From Planctomycetota bacterium (GTDB lineage: Bacteria > Planctomycetota > Phycisphaerae > Phycisphaerales > UBA1924), in the NCBI GenBank assembly GCA_023432465.1, contig JAEYUO010000032.1, positions 33,536-97,535 on the forward strand: a stretch of 64,000 bases of DNA, written 5' to 3'. The notes below the pieces were generated by a model. That model did not search any database, was not told the origin of the DNA, and saw only the letters and a program-made list of their open reading frames with translations. Positions 17,298 to 25,137 of the stretch are shown one piece after another. Made by a program: the position numbers and the translations under genes. Position 1 is the stretch's first letter. The number at the start of each line of letters is the position of its first letter.

Positions 17298-19133
17298 CTA
17301 CACCCGCGGCCGGATCGCCGTCGCGTGGACATCCCTGAGCTGCTCATCCGTCACGGGGCCGGGGGCGCCGGTCATGAGATCCTGCCCGGTCTGGGTCTTG
17401 GGGAAGGCAATGACGTCGCGGATGTTGGATGTGCCCAGGAAGTTCATGACCAGACGGTCAAGGCCAAAGGCGATGCCGGCGTGCGGCGGCGCGCCGAACT
17501 GCAGGGCCTCAAGCAGGAAGCTGAACTTCTCCTTGGCCTGCTCCGGGGTGAGTCCGAGCAGCGTGAACACCTTGGACTGCACGCGCGGGTCGTGGATACG
17601 GACAGAACCGCCGGCAATCTCCTGACCGTTGAGCACGATGTCGTAGCCCGCGGAGACGATCGACTCGATGGTGACCTCGTCGTCAACATCCGCCGCGACG
17701 AAGGCCTCGGCCTGATCATCGTTCGGCGCCGTGAAGGGGTGGTGCATCGCGACCCACTTGCCCGTGTCCTTGTTGCGTTCGAACATCGGGAAATCCTGAA
17801 CGATTAGGAAGTTCCACGGTCCGCCTTCGCAGCCCGGCTTGGGGATGAGACCCATGTCCCGCGCAACAACCTGGCGCAGCTCGCCGATCGCCTTGGTGCA
17901 GACGGAGTACTCATCAGCGACGAAGAGAGCGGTGTCGCCGGGTTTGAGGCCGAGGGTTGCGACCAACTCGTCCTTCACGCCGCCGAGGAACTTGGCGATG
18001 CCGGTCTCAAAGTCCCCCGCGGCGTTGACCTTGACCACGGCGCAACCGCCCGCGCCGAAGCCGCGGACGAACTCGTGGTAGCCATCGGTGATCTTGCGTG
18101 TGAGCTTCTCGGCTCCGCCGGGCACGCGGATGGCCTTGACCACACCGCGTTTGGAGTTGAACTTGGGGCGGTCCGCGCCCTTGGCGAGGACGTCCTTGAA
18201 GAAGGCGACATCGGTCTTCGCGGCGAGCTCCGAGAGGTCGGTGATCTCAAGGCCGTAGCGGGTGTCGGGGCGGTCGATGCCGAACCGCTCCATGGCTTCT
18301 CTATAGCTCATCTTCTGGATCGGCGGGACCTCGTACCCCGTCATTTCCTTCCAGAGGCGGCGGACGAAGCCCTCCATCATCTCGACGACGTGCTCTCGCC
18401 GGACGAAGGACATCTCCAGATCGATCTGGGTGAACTCGGCCTGACGGTCGGCGCGAGGATCCTCATCGCGGAAGCACCGGCAGATCTGCATGTAGCGGTC
18501 GCACCCGGCGACCATGAGGATCTGCTTGAAGAGCTGGGGGGACTGGGGGAGCGCATACCAGTTGCCTGCCAGGTGTCGGCTGGGCACAAGGAACTCCCGC
18601 GCGCCCTCGGGCGTGCTCTTGTAGAGCACGGGGGTCTCGATCTCGAGAAACCCGTTCTCGTCGAAGTAGCGGCGGGTTGTCTGATAGACCTTGTGGCGCG
18701 TGGCCAGGGCCTTCTGCATCGCCGGGCGGCGGAGATCGACGTATCGGTACTTGAGGCGAAGCTCCTCATTGGGGAGCTTCGCGAGGTCATCGGGCAGGAA
18801 GGGGGGGTTGGCCGTTTTGTTCAGCACTTCGAGCTTGCTTGCGACGAGCTCGACCTTGCCGGTGGCGAGCTTGGGGTTCTCGCCGCCGGTGCGGATGCGG
18901 ACCGTGCCCTCGATGGCGATGACATCCTCGTTGCGGAGCTTGTCGGCCTGGTCCATGGAGGCCGCGGCATCTTCGCGATCGAAGACCACCTGCGTCAGTC
19001 CGAAACGGTCGCGGATATCGATGAAGATGAGGTTGCCGTGGTCGCGGTACGAGTTGACCCAGCCGTTCAGACGGACAGTCTGGCCGACGTGCGAGTCACG
19101 GAGTTCGCCGCAGGTGTGCGAGCGACGGAGCAT
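17298..19133 (-). CDS. aspS: Aspartyl-tRNA synthetase, bacterial type
   Basis: At 611 residues the length matches bacterial AspRS. An N-terminal OB-fold anticodon-binding domain (NGWVNSYRDHGNLIFIDIRDR) is followed by the class II catalytic core with motif 2 (FRDEDPRADRQAEFTQ), an inserted GAD domain (about 300-410), and motif 3 (GIAFGLDRLVM). It charges tRNA-Asp, and possibly tRNA-Asn in organisms lacking AsnRS. It is divergent from the antiporter gene, with 133 bp between starts. Confidence 0.97.
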   Translation of the reverse strand: MLRRSHTCGELRDSHVGQTVRLNGWVNSYRDHGNLIFIDIRDRFGLTQVVFDREDAAASMDQADKLRNEDVIAIEGTVRIRTGGENPKLATGKVELVASKLEVLNKTANPPFLPDDLAKLPNEELRLKYRYVDLRRPAMQKALATRHKVYQTTRRYFDENGFLEIETPVLYKSTPEGAREFLVPSRHLAGNWYALPQSPQLFKQILMVAGCDRYMQICRCFRDEDPRADRQAEFTQIDLEMSFVRREHVVEMMEGFVRRLWKEMTGYEVPPIQKMSYREAMERFGIDRPDTRYGLEITDLSELAAKTDVAFFKDVLAKGADRPKFNSKRGVVKAIRVPGGAEKLTRKITDGYHEFVRGFGAGGCAVVKVNAAGDFETGIAKFLGGVKDELVATLGLKPGDTALFVADEYSVCTKAIGELRQVVARDMGLIPKPGCEGGPWNFLIVQDFPMFERNKDTGKWVAMHHPFTAPNDDQAEAFVAADVDDEVTIESIVSAGYDIVLNGQEIAGGSVRIHDPRVQSKVFTLLGLTPEQAKEKFSFLLEALQFGAPPHAGIAFGLDRLVMNFLGTSNIRDVIAFPKTQTGQDLMTGAPGPVTDEQLRDVHATAIRPRV

Positions 19134-19266
19134 GGGGGTCCTTTCGGAGTTGAGCGATCCCGGCGCGGGCTATCGGCGACCGGGGGCGGAGACTATAGGG
19201 AAGTCTCCCTGGGGCTGCGTCGGGGGCTTGAGACGCCGGGAGCGATCTGGCCGTACACTCGGCCCC

Positions 19267-21054
19267 ATGCATCAAGCCGCGGCACAAACATTGGCTCTCG
19301 CGGTGGGCGTTGGCGCGCTGGTGAGCTTGCTCTGCGCCCGTCTGCGGATTCCCGCGGTGCTGCCGCTGCTGCTGGTGGGGTTCGCGATGGGGGTGTCCGG
19401 CCTGGGGCTGGTTGACGCCCGCGACCTTGAGAGCGGGCTGCGTGCGATTGTCTCGGTCTCGATCGGGCTGCTGATCTTCGAGGGCGGTCTGCACCTCTCG
19501 GCTCGCGAGCTGGGCAAGGCCCCGCGGGCCATCCCGCGGCTGCTCACCATCGGCGCGCTGCTCACGGGCGTGGGCGTTGCGTGCGCAGCGAGGTTCGCTG
19601 TCGGATTACCGTGGAGCATCGCGGCGGTGCTGGGCGCGGCGTTGATCGTGACCGGACCGACCGTGGTTCAGCCGATCCTTCGTCGCGTACGGCTCACGCC
19701 GAGCCTGCACGCCGCGCTGAGTGCGGAGGCGATCCTGATCGATCCCATCGGCGTGGTGGCGACGGTGATGGCGCTTGAGGTCGTGTTGCTGGTCATCGGG
19801 GAGCACTCGGCGACCGCAGCGCAGTTGTCGCTCCAGGCGGCGAGAACGGTCCTGGGCGGACTGGGGATGGGCCTTGCCGTCGGGCTTGCGGCCCGCGGGG
19901 CGGTCTGGGCGTTGACACGTCGGGCACCGCTCACCGCCTCGGGATTGAACCAACTGGCCATCGCCGCGTGCATGATCTCCGTGGGAATGGGCGAGTGGGT
20001 CGCGCCGGAGGGCGGGCTGGTGGCGGCGACGCTGTGCGCAGTGCTGCTGGCCAACCTTCGCACGGTGACGGTGAGGGATGTGCACGAGTTTCACGAGCAG
20101 GTATCGGGGCTGCTGGTGGGGACGCTGTTTGTCATCATCGCATCGCGGGTTGACCTCGCGGCGCTGGGCAGGCTGACCTGGCGGGATGGGGTGTTTGTCG
20201 GTGCGATCGTGCTGCTTGTGCGGCCGGCGTGTGTGTTTGTCTCCACGCTCGGCACAACGCTCAGCGTTCGGGAGCGGATGTTCGCGGCGTTCATGGCGCC
20301 GCGGGGGATCGTTGCGGCATCGGTCGCATCGATCGCCGCAACGCAGCTGAAGTTTGCAAGCCCTGAACTGGCGGCCGAGGCCGCGAAGTTCGAAACGCTG
20401 GTGCTGCTGGTGATCGTGGTGACGGTGGCCATGACCGGGACGCTCGCGGGGCCTGTCGCACGGTTGCTTCGGGTCGAGGCGGGCCAGCCCGGCAATGTCC
20501 TCATCGTCGGGGCTCACAGGCTGGGGGTGGCGTTTGGCCTGGCGCTCCGCGATGCGGGGATTAGTGTGCTGATGGTCGATTCGAACGACGACCGCGCGGC
20601 CGCGGCGGAAGCGTTGGGCCTTCGTGTGGCGAGAGGTGACGCCACCGACCCCTCATGGCTGGAGGAGCAGACGGTGCCGCTGGAAGTGGGATGGGTGGTG
20701 GCGTGGACGGGCAACCCAGTGGTAGATCGCGTGGTGGCGAGGTGGGGGCTGAGCCGGTTTGGGGCGGGCCGCGCAGCGGCGTGGACTCCGCGCGGGCTTT
20801 CAAGCTCGGTTTCCGCCGGCGAGAAGTCGGGCTTGAAGATGCTCCTGGAACTCGTGGACCGTGTTCAGGGAGGGCGGGTGGAGGTTCGGCGGTGGACGGG
20901 CGTGCCGGAGAACCGTGTGCTGCTGGCGGAGATGAAGTCCGGCAAGCTGATCACCTTGGCGCCGGCGGCGACCGGCGATGGATCGCGGGAACTGATTGGT
21001 GTGGTGGACGTTCCGACCGGCTCAGCCGCGCGGGGCGCTGCTCCTGCGGCTTAG
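19267..21054 (+). CDS. Cation/proton antiporter with TrkA-N domain
   Basis: A 595-residue membrane protein with about 12 hydrophobic helices of the monovalent cation:proton antiporter type (GLLIFEGGLHLS, then GAALIVTGPTVVQPIL) and a C-terminal cytoplasmic nucleotide-binding domain (NVLIVGAHRLGVAFGLAL, then MVDSNDDRAAAAEALG with an acidic end to the second strand). The ATG at 19267 is used; the frame is open far upstream, but that part is the complement of aspS. The stop overlaps the globin stop tail-to-tail by 3 bp. Likely exchanges Na+ or K+ for protons; the ion cannot be read from sequence. Confidence 0.9.
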   Translation: MHQAAAQTLALAVGVGALVSLLCARLRIPAVLPLLLVGFAMGVSGLGLVDARDLESGLRAIVSVSIGLLIFEGGLHLSARELGKAPRAIPRLLTIGALLTGVGVACAARFAVGLPWSIAAVLGAALIVTGPTVVQPILRRVRLTPSLHAALSAEAILIDPIGVVATVMALEVVLLVIGEHSATAAQLSLQAARTVLGGLGMGLAVGLAARGAVWALTRRAPLTASGLNQLAIAACMISVGMGEWVAPEGGLVAATLCAVLLANLRTVTVRDVHEFHEQVSGLLVGTLFVIIASRVDLAALGRLTWRDGVFVGAIVLLVRPACVFVSTLGTTLSVRERMFAAFMAPRGIVAASVASIAATQLKFASPELAAEAAKFETLVLLVIVVTVAMTGTLAGPVARLLRVEAGQPGNVLIVGAHRLGVAFGLALRDAGISVLMVDSNDDRAAAAEALGLRVARGDATDPSWLEEQTVPLEVGWVVAWTGNPVVDRVVARWGLSRFGAGRAAAWTPRGLSSSVSAGEKSGLKMLLELVDRVQGGRVEVRRWTGVPENRVLLAEMKSGKLITLAPAATGDGSRELIGVVDVPTGSAARGAAPAA

Positions 21055-21479
21055 GCCGCGCGAGCGCGGGCGCGTCCGGCGCCACGGATGACGACCGATG
21101 AGCACACGTTGAGCATGGTGCTCCATGCGTCCTCGAGTTCCGAAGTCCAGTCCGCACCCATGGTTTGATGCATCGCGTCGAGCATGGCGTCGCGGGCCAT
21201 GCCGTAGTGATGCGGGAGGATGCCCGAGTGCTGGTTGCGGGCGCCGAAGTCCATGAGCGAGTTCTCAATGACGTTCAGCCGGTTGGCGCTTCGGATGAGC
21301 GTTTCCAGACCCGCCAGGAGGTCCTGATTGCGGCGTGTGGCATCGGTGGGGAACATGGCGCGCAGGGGTGGGTGGGCCTTGAAGAGCCGGGCGAAGAAGG
21401 CATCGGCGAGCTGCTCGCCACGAGGGGCGAGGGTCTTCATGCTGGCGCGGACGGCATCGAGTTGATCACTGGTCAGCAT
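21051..21479 (-). CDS. Single-domain bacterial globin
   Basis: A 142-residue protein resembling the globin part of flavohaemoglobins and Vitreoscilla haemoglobin: FFARLFKAHPPLRAMFP (helices B-C), then the E-F region and HHYGMARDAMLDAM followed by the G/H helices with DAWSTML. In Vitreoscilla haemoglobin the proximal His precedes the conserved HY by 10 residues; here that place is Asn82, and a His lies two residues on (H84), so the haem ligand may be shifted. The ATG at 21479 has GGAG about 9 nt upstream. It may bind O2 or NO. Confidence 0.8.
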   Translation of the reverse strand: MLTSDQLDAVRASMKTLAPRGEQLADAFFARLFKAHPPLRAMFPTDATRRNQDLLAGLETLIRSANRLNVIENSLMDFGARNQHSGILPHHYGMARDAMLDAMHQTMGADWTSELEDAWSTMLNVCSSVVIRGAGRARARAA

Positions 21480-21805
21480 GGAGGGGCATCTCCGGCCTCG
21501 CGAACCGCCCGGTCGAGGCCGCAGCCGCGCGGCTCGCCTCGTTTCCGGACTGACTGTTGAATCGGTCGGCGGCCGGTATCGCTTGACATCGGAACCCAAA
21601 GGCGCCGCGACCTTGGCGGTGTAAATCCCCATCGCTTCGCAGTTTGACGGGCTCCGCGCCCGGGCGGGCGATGCCCCGCGCGGGATGGCGATGGAGGTAT
21701 CTCGGGGTGCGGGTGGCCGAATGGCGTGTCCGGGGCAGGTATTATCGACCCTTCCGCGTTTTCGCCGCCCCTGAAACACCTTTCCGCCCCTCCGCAGGAC
21801 CACGC
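21480..21805. other. Intergenic region between divergent globin and aminotransferase genes
   Basis: This 326-bp stretch has no convincing ORF or RNA gene. TATTAT at 21740-21745 could be a -10 element for the aminotransferase, but no matching -35 is seen. Confidence 0.5.
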
Positions 21806-23089
21806 ATGAGCACCAACCCCCGATTCGGATTCCGCGATCTGCCCTTCATGGGCGTCATCCACGTGAACAACGAGGCCATGAAGGCAGGATGGCGCATGGG
21901 GGACCCGGCGTGGTCAAACCTCGGCCAGGGCCAGCCGGAAGTGGGGGACATCACGGGTGCTCCGGCTCGCTTGGCACAGTTGACGATCGACCCCGCGGAT
22001 CATGCGTATGGCCCGGTGGAGGGCATCCCGGAGTATCGCGAGGCGATCGCCGCGCATTACAACCGGCTGTACCGCAAGGGCAAGGCCTCGCAGTACAGCG
22101 CCGAGAACGTCTGTGTCGCTCCGGGCGGGCGGGCCGCGCTCACCCGCCTCGCCGCAGCCATGGACCGGACGCGGATGGGCTACTTCACGCCGGATTACAC
22201 CGCGTACGAAGACATGCTCACGACGTTTCCGCGCATCGAGCCGGTACACATCGAGCTTCCGGCGTCGAATGGCTGCCGGATCGATCCCGCGGAGCTTGAT
22301 CGGCGTGTGGAGCGTGACCGGCTTGGTGCGCTGCTCATCAGCAATCCGTGCAACCCGACGGGCGTGGTTGTGTCGGGCGACGAGCTCAAAGCGTGGGTTG
22401 AACTCGGCCGGCGGCGCGGCTGCACGATGCTGATGGATGAGTTCTATTCGCACTTTGTGTACTCGAACAGCCCATGGCCTTCGGGCAAGGGCGTCTCCGC
22501 GGCGGAGTTTGTTGAGGATGTGAACACCGATCCGGTGGTCATCATCGACGGACTGACCAAGTGCTTCCGGTATCCTGGCTGGCGGTCGGGTTGGGTCGTC
22601 GGGCCCAAGGCCGTGATCCAGGCAATGACCGCGGCGGGAAGCTTCCTGGATGGCGGATCCAGCCGTCCGGTGCAGCGGCTGGCGATCCAGGCTCTTGAGC
22701 CCTCCCGCGCGGATCAGGAGACCAACGCGGTCCGGGCCGTGTTTGCGGAGAAGCAGCGACTCACGCTCGGCAAGCTGCGCGAGGCGGGAGTGCGGTTCCC
22801 CGTCATCGAGAAGACGCCGACAGGCACACCGACCGGCACGTTCTACGCCTGGGGTGACATTTCGCAGTTGCCCGCGCCGATCAACGAGGGCGAGGGCTTC
22901 ATGCGGGCGGGCTTCGGTGCGCAGGTGCTGACGGTTCCGGGCGTGTACTTCGATGTGAACCCCGCGAAGGTGCGAACAGGCACATCGCCGCTGAAGCAGT
23001 TCGTGCGATTCAGCTTCGGTCCGCCGCGGCAGAACCTCGAAGCCGGATTGAACCGTCTGGTCGCGATGATCGCCTCTCACCGGAAGTGA
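21806..23089 (+). CDS. Class I/II PLP-dependent aminotransferase
   Basis: A 427-residue fold-type I enzyme. The PLP-binding Lys is in DGLTKCFRYPGWRSGW; SNPCNPTG contains the conserved Asn; MDEFYSHF provides the Asp that pairs with the pyridine nitrogen with a Tyr nearby; VRFSFGPP holds the substrate-carboxylate Arg. The N-terminal part has GQGQPEVGD and YGPVEGIPEYREAIAAHY, typical of aspartate/LL-diaminopimelate-type enzymes. The start at 21806 follows AGGA with 6-nt spacing. The substrate cannot be assigned. Confidence 0.9.
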   Translation: MSTNPRFGFRDLPFMGVIHVNNEAMKAGWRMGDPAWSNLGQGQPEVGDITGAPARLAQLTIDPADHAYGPVEGIPEYREAIAAHYNRLYRKGKASQYSAENVCVAPGGRAALTRLAAAMDRTRMGYFTPDYTAYEDMLTTFPRIEPVHIELPASNGCRIDPAELDRRVERDRLGALLISNPCNPTGVVVSGDELKAWVELGRRRGCTMLMDEFYSHFVYSNSPWPSGKGVSAAEFVEDVNTDPVVIIDGLTKCFRYPGWRSGWVVGPKAVIQAMTAAGSFLDGGSSRPVQRLAIQALEPSRADQETNAVRAVFAEKQRLTLGKLREAGVRFPVIEKTPTGTPTGTFYAWGDISQLPAPINEGEGFMRAGFGAQVLTVPGVYFDVNPAKVRTGTSPLKQFVRFSFGPPRQNLEAGLNRLVAMIASHRK

Positions 23090-23096
23090 GCCGCGG

Positions 23097-24836
23097 TCAG
23101 CAGCCTGCGAACCAGAGCGACAGGAAGAAGAAGATGTCCGAGACGGCCAGTCCCGGGACACCGTCGATATCCGCGCTCTCGTCCATCGCGAACCACGCGG
23201 CAAGGAAGGCGAAGATGTCAGGTACATCCACGCTGCCGCTCGCGTCAAAGTCCGCCGGGCAGGGGGGCGTGCCGTTGATTGCAAAGTCCGACGGCGACTC
23301 GTCGGCCCCGGTGTTGCCGACGCCATCGCGGGCCACGACCTTGAGGCGAGCCTGCTGGGTGTAGATGTCGGGGACGATCCACGTGTGGTTTCCGTCGGGC
23401 GCGGTGGCCGCGACGATGGTGGTCGGGTAGGTGGCTCCGCCATCGGTCGAGAGCAGGAGATCGACGTTGCTCACCGACACATCGTCATCGGTGAGCCAGC
23501 GGATGCTGACGCTCTCGCCGGGATTGAGGGCCTCGCCGCCGCGGAAGTTCCGGAGGTGGGCCGTCGGCGCGAGCCCGCCATTGGGGCCGGCCTCACCGAG
23601 ATGCTCAGGAACGTGCATGACGATGCAGTGCATGACCCCGGCGGAGGTCACGATTGCCTGGCAGTTGACCTGGAAGATCTGCTTGCCGGGCATGTGAGCC
23701 TGCCAGGCGGCAAGAGCCTGTGCGTTGTGGCCGGCATTGACAACGATCGTGTTTGTGTATGTCGGGATGATCACGATGTCGTTGCACATGACCACGTTGG
23801 TGTACGTGTAGTGCGTGCCGTTAATCGACCGCGCGGGGACGCGCGCGATGTTCCAACCGTCGCTGATCATCGCCGCGGCGGTGGTGTCGCAGACCACGTC
23901 CTGCGTCGAGCCCGGATTGTTGGGCCAGTCCGCGATGACCGCGGAGTTGTCGCCGGTGATCTGCATCCACATGTCGATGTGCTGCGTGGAGTCGACGGTG
24001 GTGGGGAACGGGGTGGTAAGCGTGGTGTCGACGTTCTGGAACTGGTTCCAGTATCCGATGATCTGAGCGTCGGTGAGCGTTGGATTCTCGTTGCTGATGA
24101 GGCGGGTCGCCCAGGCATCGCCAAGCCCGTTGAGGTGATAGTTTCCGCCGCCATGGATGAGGGGCAGGACATAGCGCCCGTGGTTTTTGAAGTTGGCGAA
24201 GGTGTTGGGGAAGACGTCATCGGCGGGGCGGGGGCGGTTGTAGGTGTGATCGATAATGGCGCGGACGTTGCCCTCGTAGATGTATCGCGGCCCGTAGTCT
24301 CGCAGCCACACCGTGTTTGTTCCGGTGATGAGGTACTGCACACGGGACATGTTCGCGCCCGCGGCGATGAGCGCGGAGTTGGCGCTCGTGCGGACGGACG
24401 TGCTGTCGCACGCGACGTACAGCGTCGCGTTGCCCTGGTTGGTGATCAGTGCGCCCATCTGAGCCTGGATGGACGTGAAGCTCTTCCATGAGAGGATGAT
24501 GCCATCGCTCGGTTCATACTCGCCGGGGCATCGGACCGAGCCGGTGGGCGAGGTGATGGGCCCTCGCAGCATCCCGCCGCCATCCTGATCATTCTGCCCG
24601 GCGACCAGGGGATTAAGCCGCAGGAACTGTCGCTCGGCCTCGGTGAGGAATCGGGGAACGGGCGGGGCATCGGGGTCAGTCGGGAAGATCAGCCTGCCAT
24701 CGATCAGCCGCGGCTCGCCGTGAACGACAACAGGTTCCGCGGACGCCGGCCCGGCCCCGGGCTCGCCCATGGCTGCTGAGGAGACGGCGGTCACGACGTG
24801 CGCGGCCGCGATGGCAAGCGACAGGCGAATCTTCAT
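23097..24836 (-). CDS. Secreted agmatine/peptidyl-arginine deiminase family protein with GC-type dockerin
   Basis: A 579-residue exported protein: signal peptide about 1-21, a PAD-like catalytic domain (about 70-410), an Ig-like region (about 425-520) and a terminal dockerin pair (VDVPDIFAFLAAWFA, then VSDIFFFLSLWFAGC). The deiminase motifs look complete: WLRDYGP, HGGGNYHLNG, QHIDMWMQ, and the catalytic Cys in GVMHCIVMHVPEHL. It should hydrolyse a guanidinium group to urea and release ammonia, but outside the cell. ATG 24836 is chosen for its signal peptide and GGAG 6 nt upstream. Divergent from another dockerin protein. Substrate unknown. Confidence 0.9.
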   Translation of the reverse strand: MKIRLSLAIAAAHVVTAVSSAAMGEPGAGPASAEPVVVHGEPRLIDGRLIFPTDPDAPPVPRFLTEAERQFLRLNPLVAGQNDQDGGGMLRGPITSPTGSVRCPGEYEPSDGIILSWKSFTSIQAQMGALITNQGNATLYVACDSTSVRTSANSALIAAGANMSRVQYLITGTNTVWLRDYGPRYIYEGNVRAIIDHTYNRPRPADDVFPNTFANFKNHGRYVLPLIHGGGNYHLNGLGDAWATRLISNENPTLTDAQIIGYWNQFQNVDTTLTTPFPTTVDSTQHIDMWMQITGDNSAVIADWPNNPGSTQDVVCDTTAAAMISDGWNIARVPARSINGTHYTYTNVVMCNDIVIIPTYTNTIVVNAGHNAQALAAWQAHMPGKQIFQVNCQAIVTSAGVMHCIVMHVPEHLGEAGPNGGLAPTAHLRNFRGGEALNPGESVSIRWLTDDDVSVSNVDLLLSTDGGATYPTTIVAATAPDGNHTWIVPDIYTQQARLKVVARDGVGNTGADESPSDFAINGTPPCPADFDASGSVDVPDIFAFLAAWFAMDESADIDGVPGLAVSDIFFFLSLWFAGC

Positions 24837-24853
24837 CTGGAACTCCGAAAACG

Positions 24854-24871
24854 CCCGGCCGAGCGGCCGGG
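24854..24871 (-). other. 7-bp GC hairpin in the deiminase leader
   Basis: CCCGGCC, GAGC loop, GGCCGGG: a perfect stem 18 nt before the deiminase start, just upstream of its ribosome site. It could modulate translation. Confidence 0.35.
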
Positions 24872-24966
24872 AAGGGACTTGACGAACCAAAGCCTACCAC
24901 ATGAACGGCCTGATTCCACCCGTTCGTGCCATACCTCGGGAGGTTCCACGCCGCCGGCTTTCACAC

Positions 24967-24996
24967 TTGGGGGAGTTTTTGCACGAACCCCTCCAA
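24967..24996. promoter_or_regulatory. Near-palindrome reading as a sigma-54 promoter in both directions
   Basis: On the plus strand TTGG (24967-24970), ten bases from GG to GC, and TTTGCA at -12 match the sigma-54 layout. On the minus strand TTGG (24993-24996) has the same spacing to the same GC (24981-24982) and ends GTGCA. The 30 bp match their own reverse complement at most positions. It lies about 140 nt from each of two divergent dockerin genes. Confidence 0.45.
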
Positions 24997-25137
24997 ATGG
25001 CCCTGGCAGAGGGCGGGCCGCACGATTGACCACCGATGATGCTGGTCTATGGCGTTCCAGCAGTTATGTTTCAGCGGCCGGAACACGAACCGATCCCCCC
25101 GCCCCCCGTCCGAGAACGACGGGTCAGGAGTCAACGA

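Larger units (their letters stand above)
24837..25137. other. Intergenic region between two divergent dockerin-protein genes
   Basis: The 301 bp holds no gene in my reading (an in-frame ATG at 25036 exists but is less likely than GTG 25138). It contains the hairpin at 24854-24871 and the near-palindromic sigma-54-like element at 24967-24996. Confidence 0.6.
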
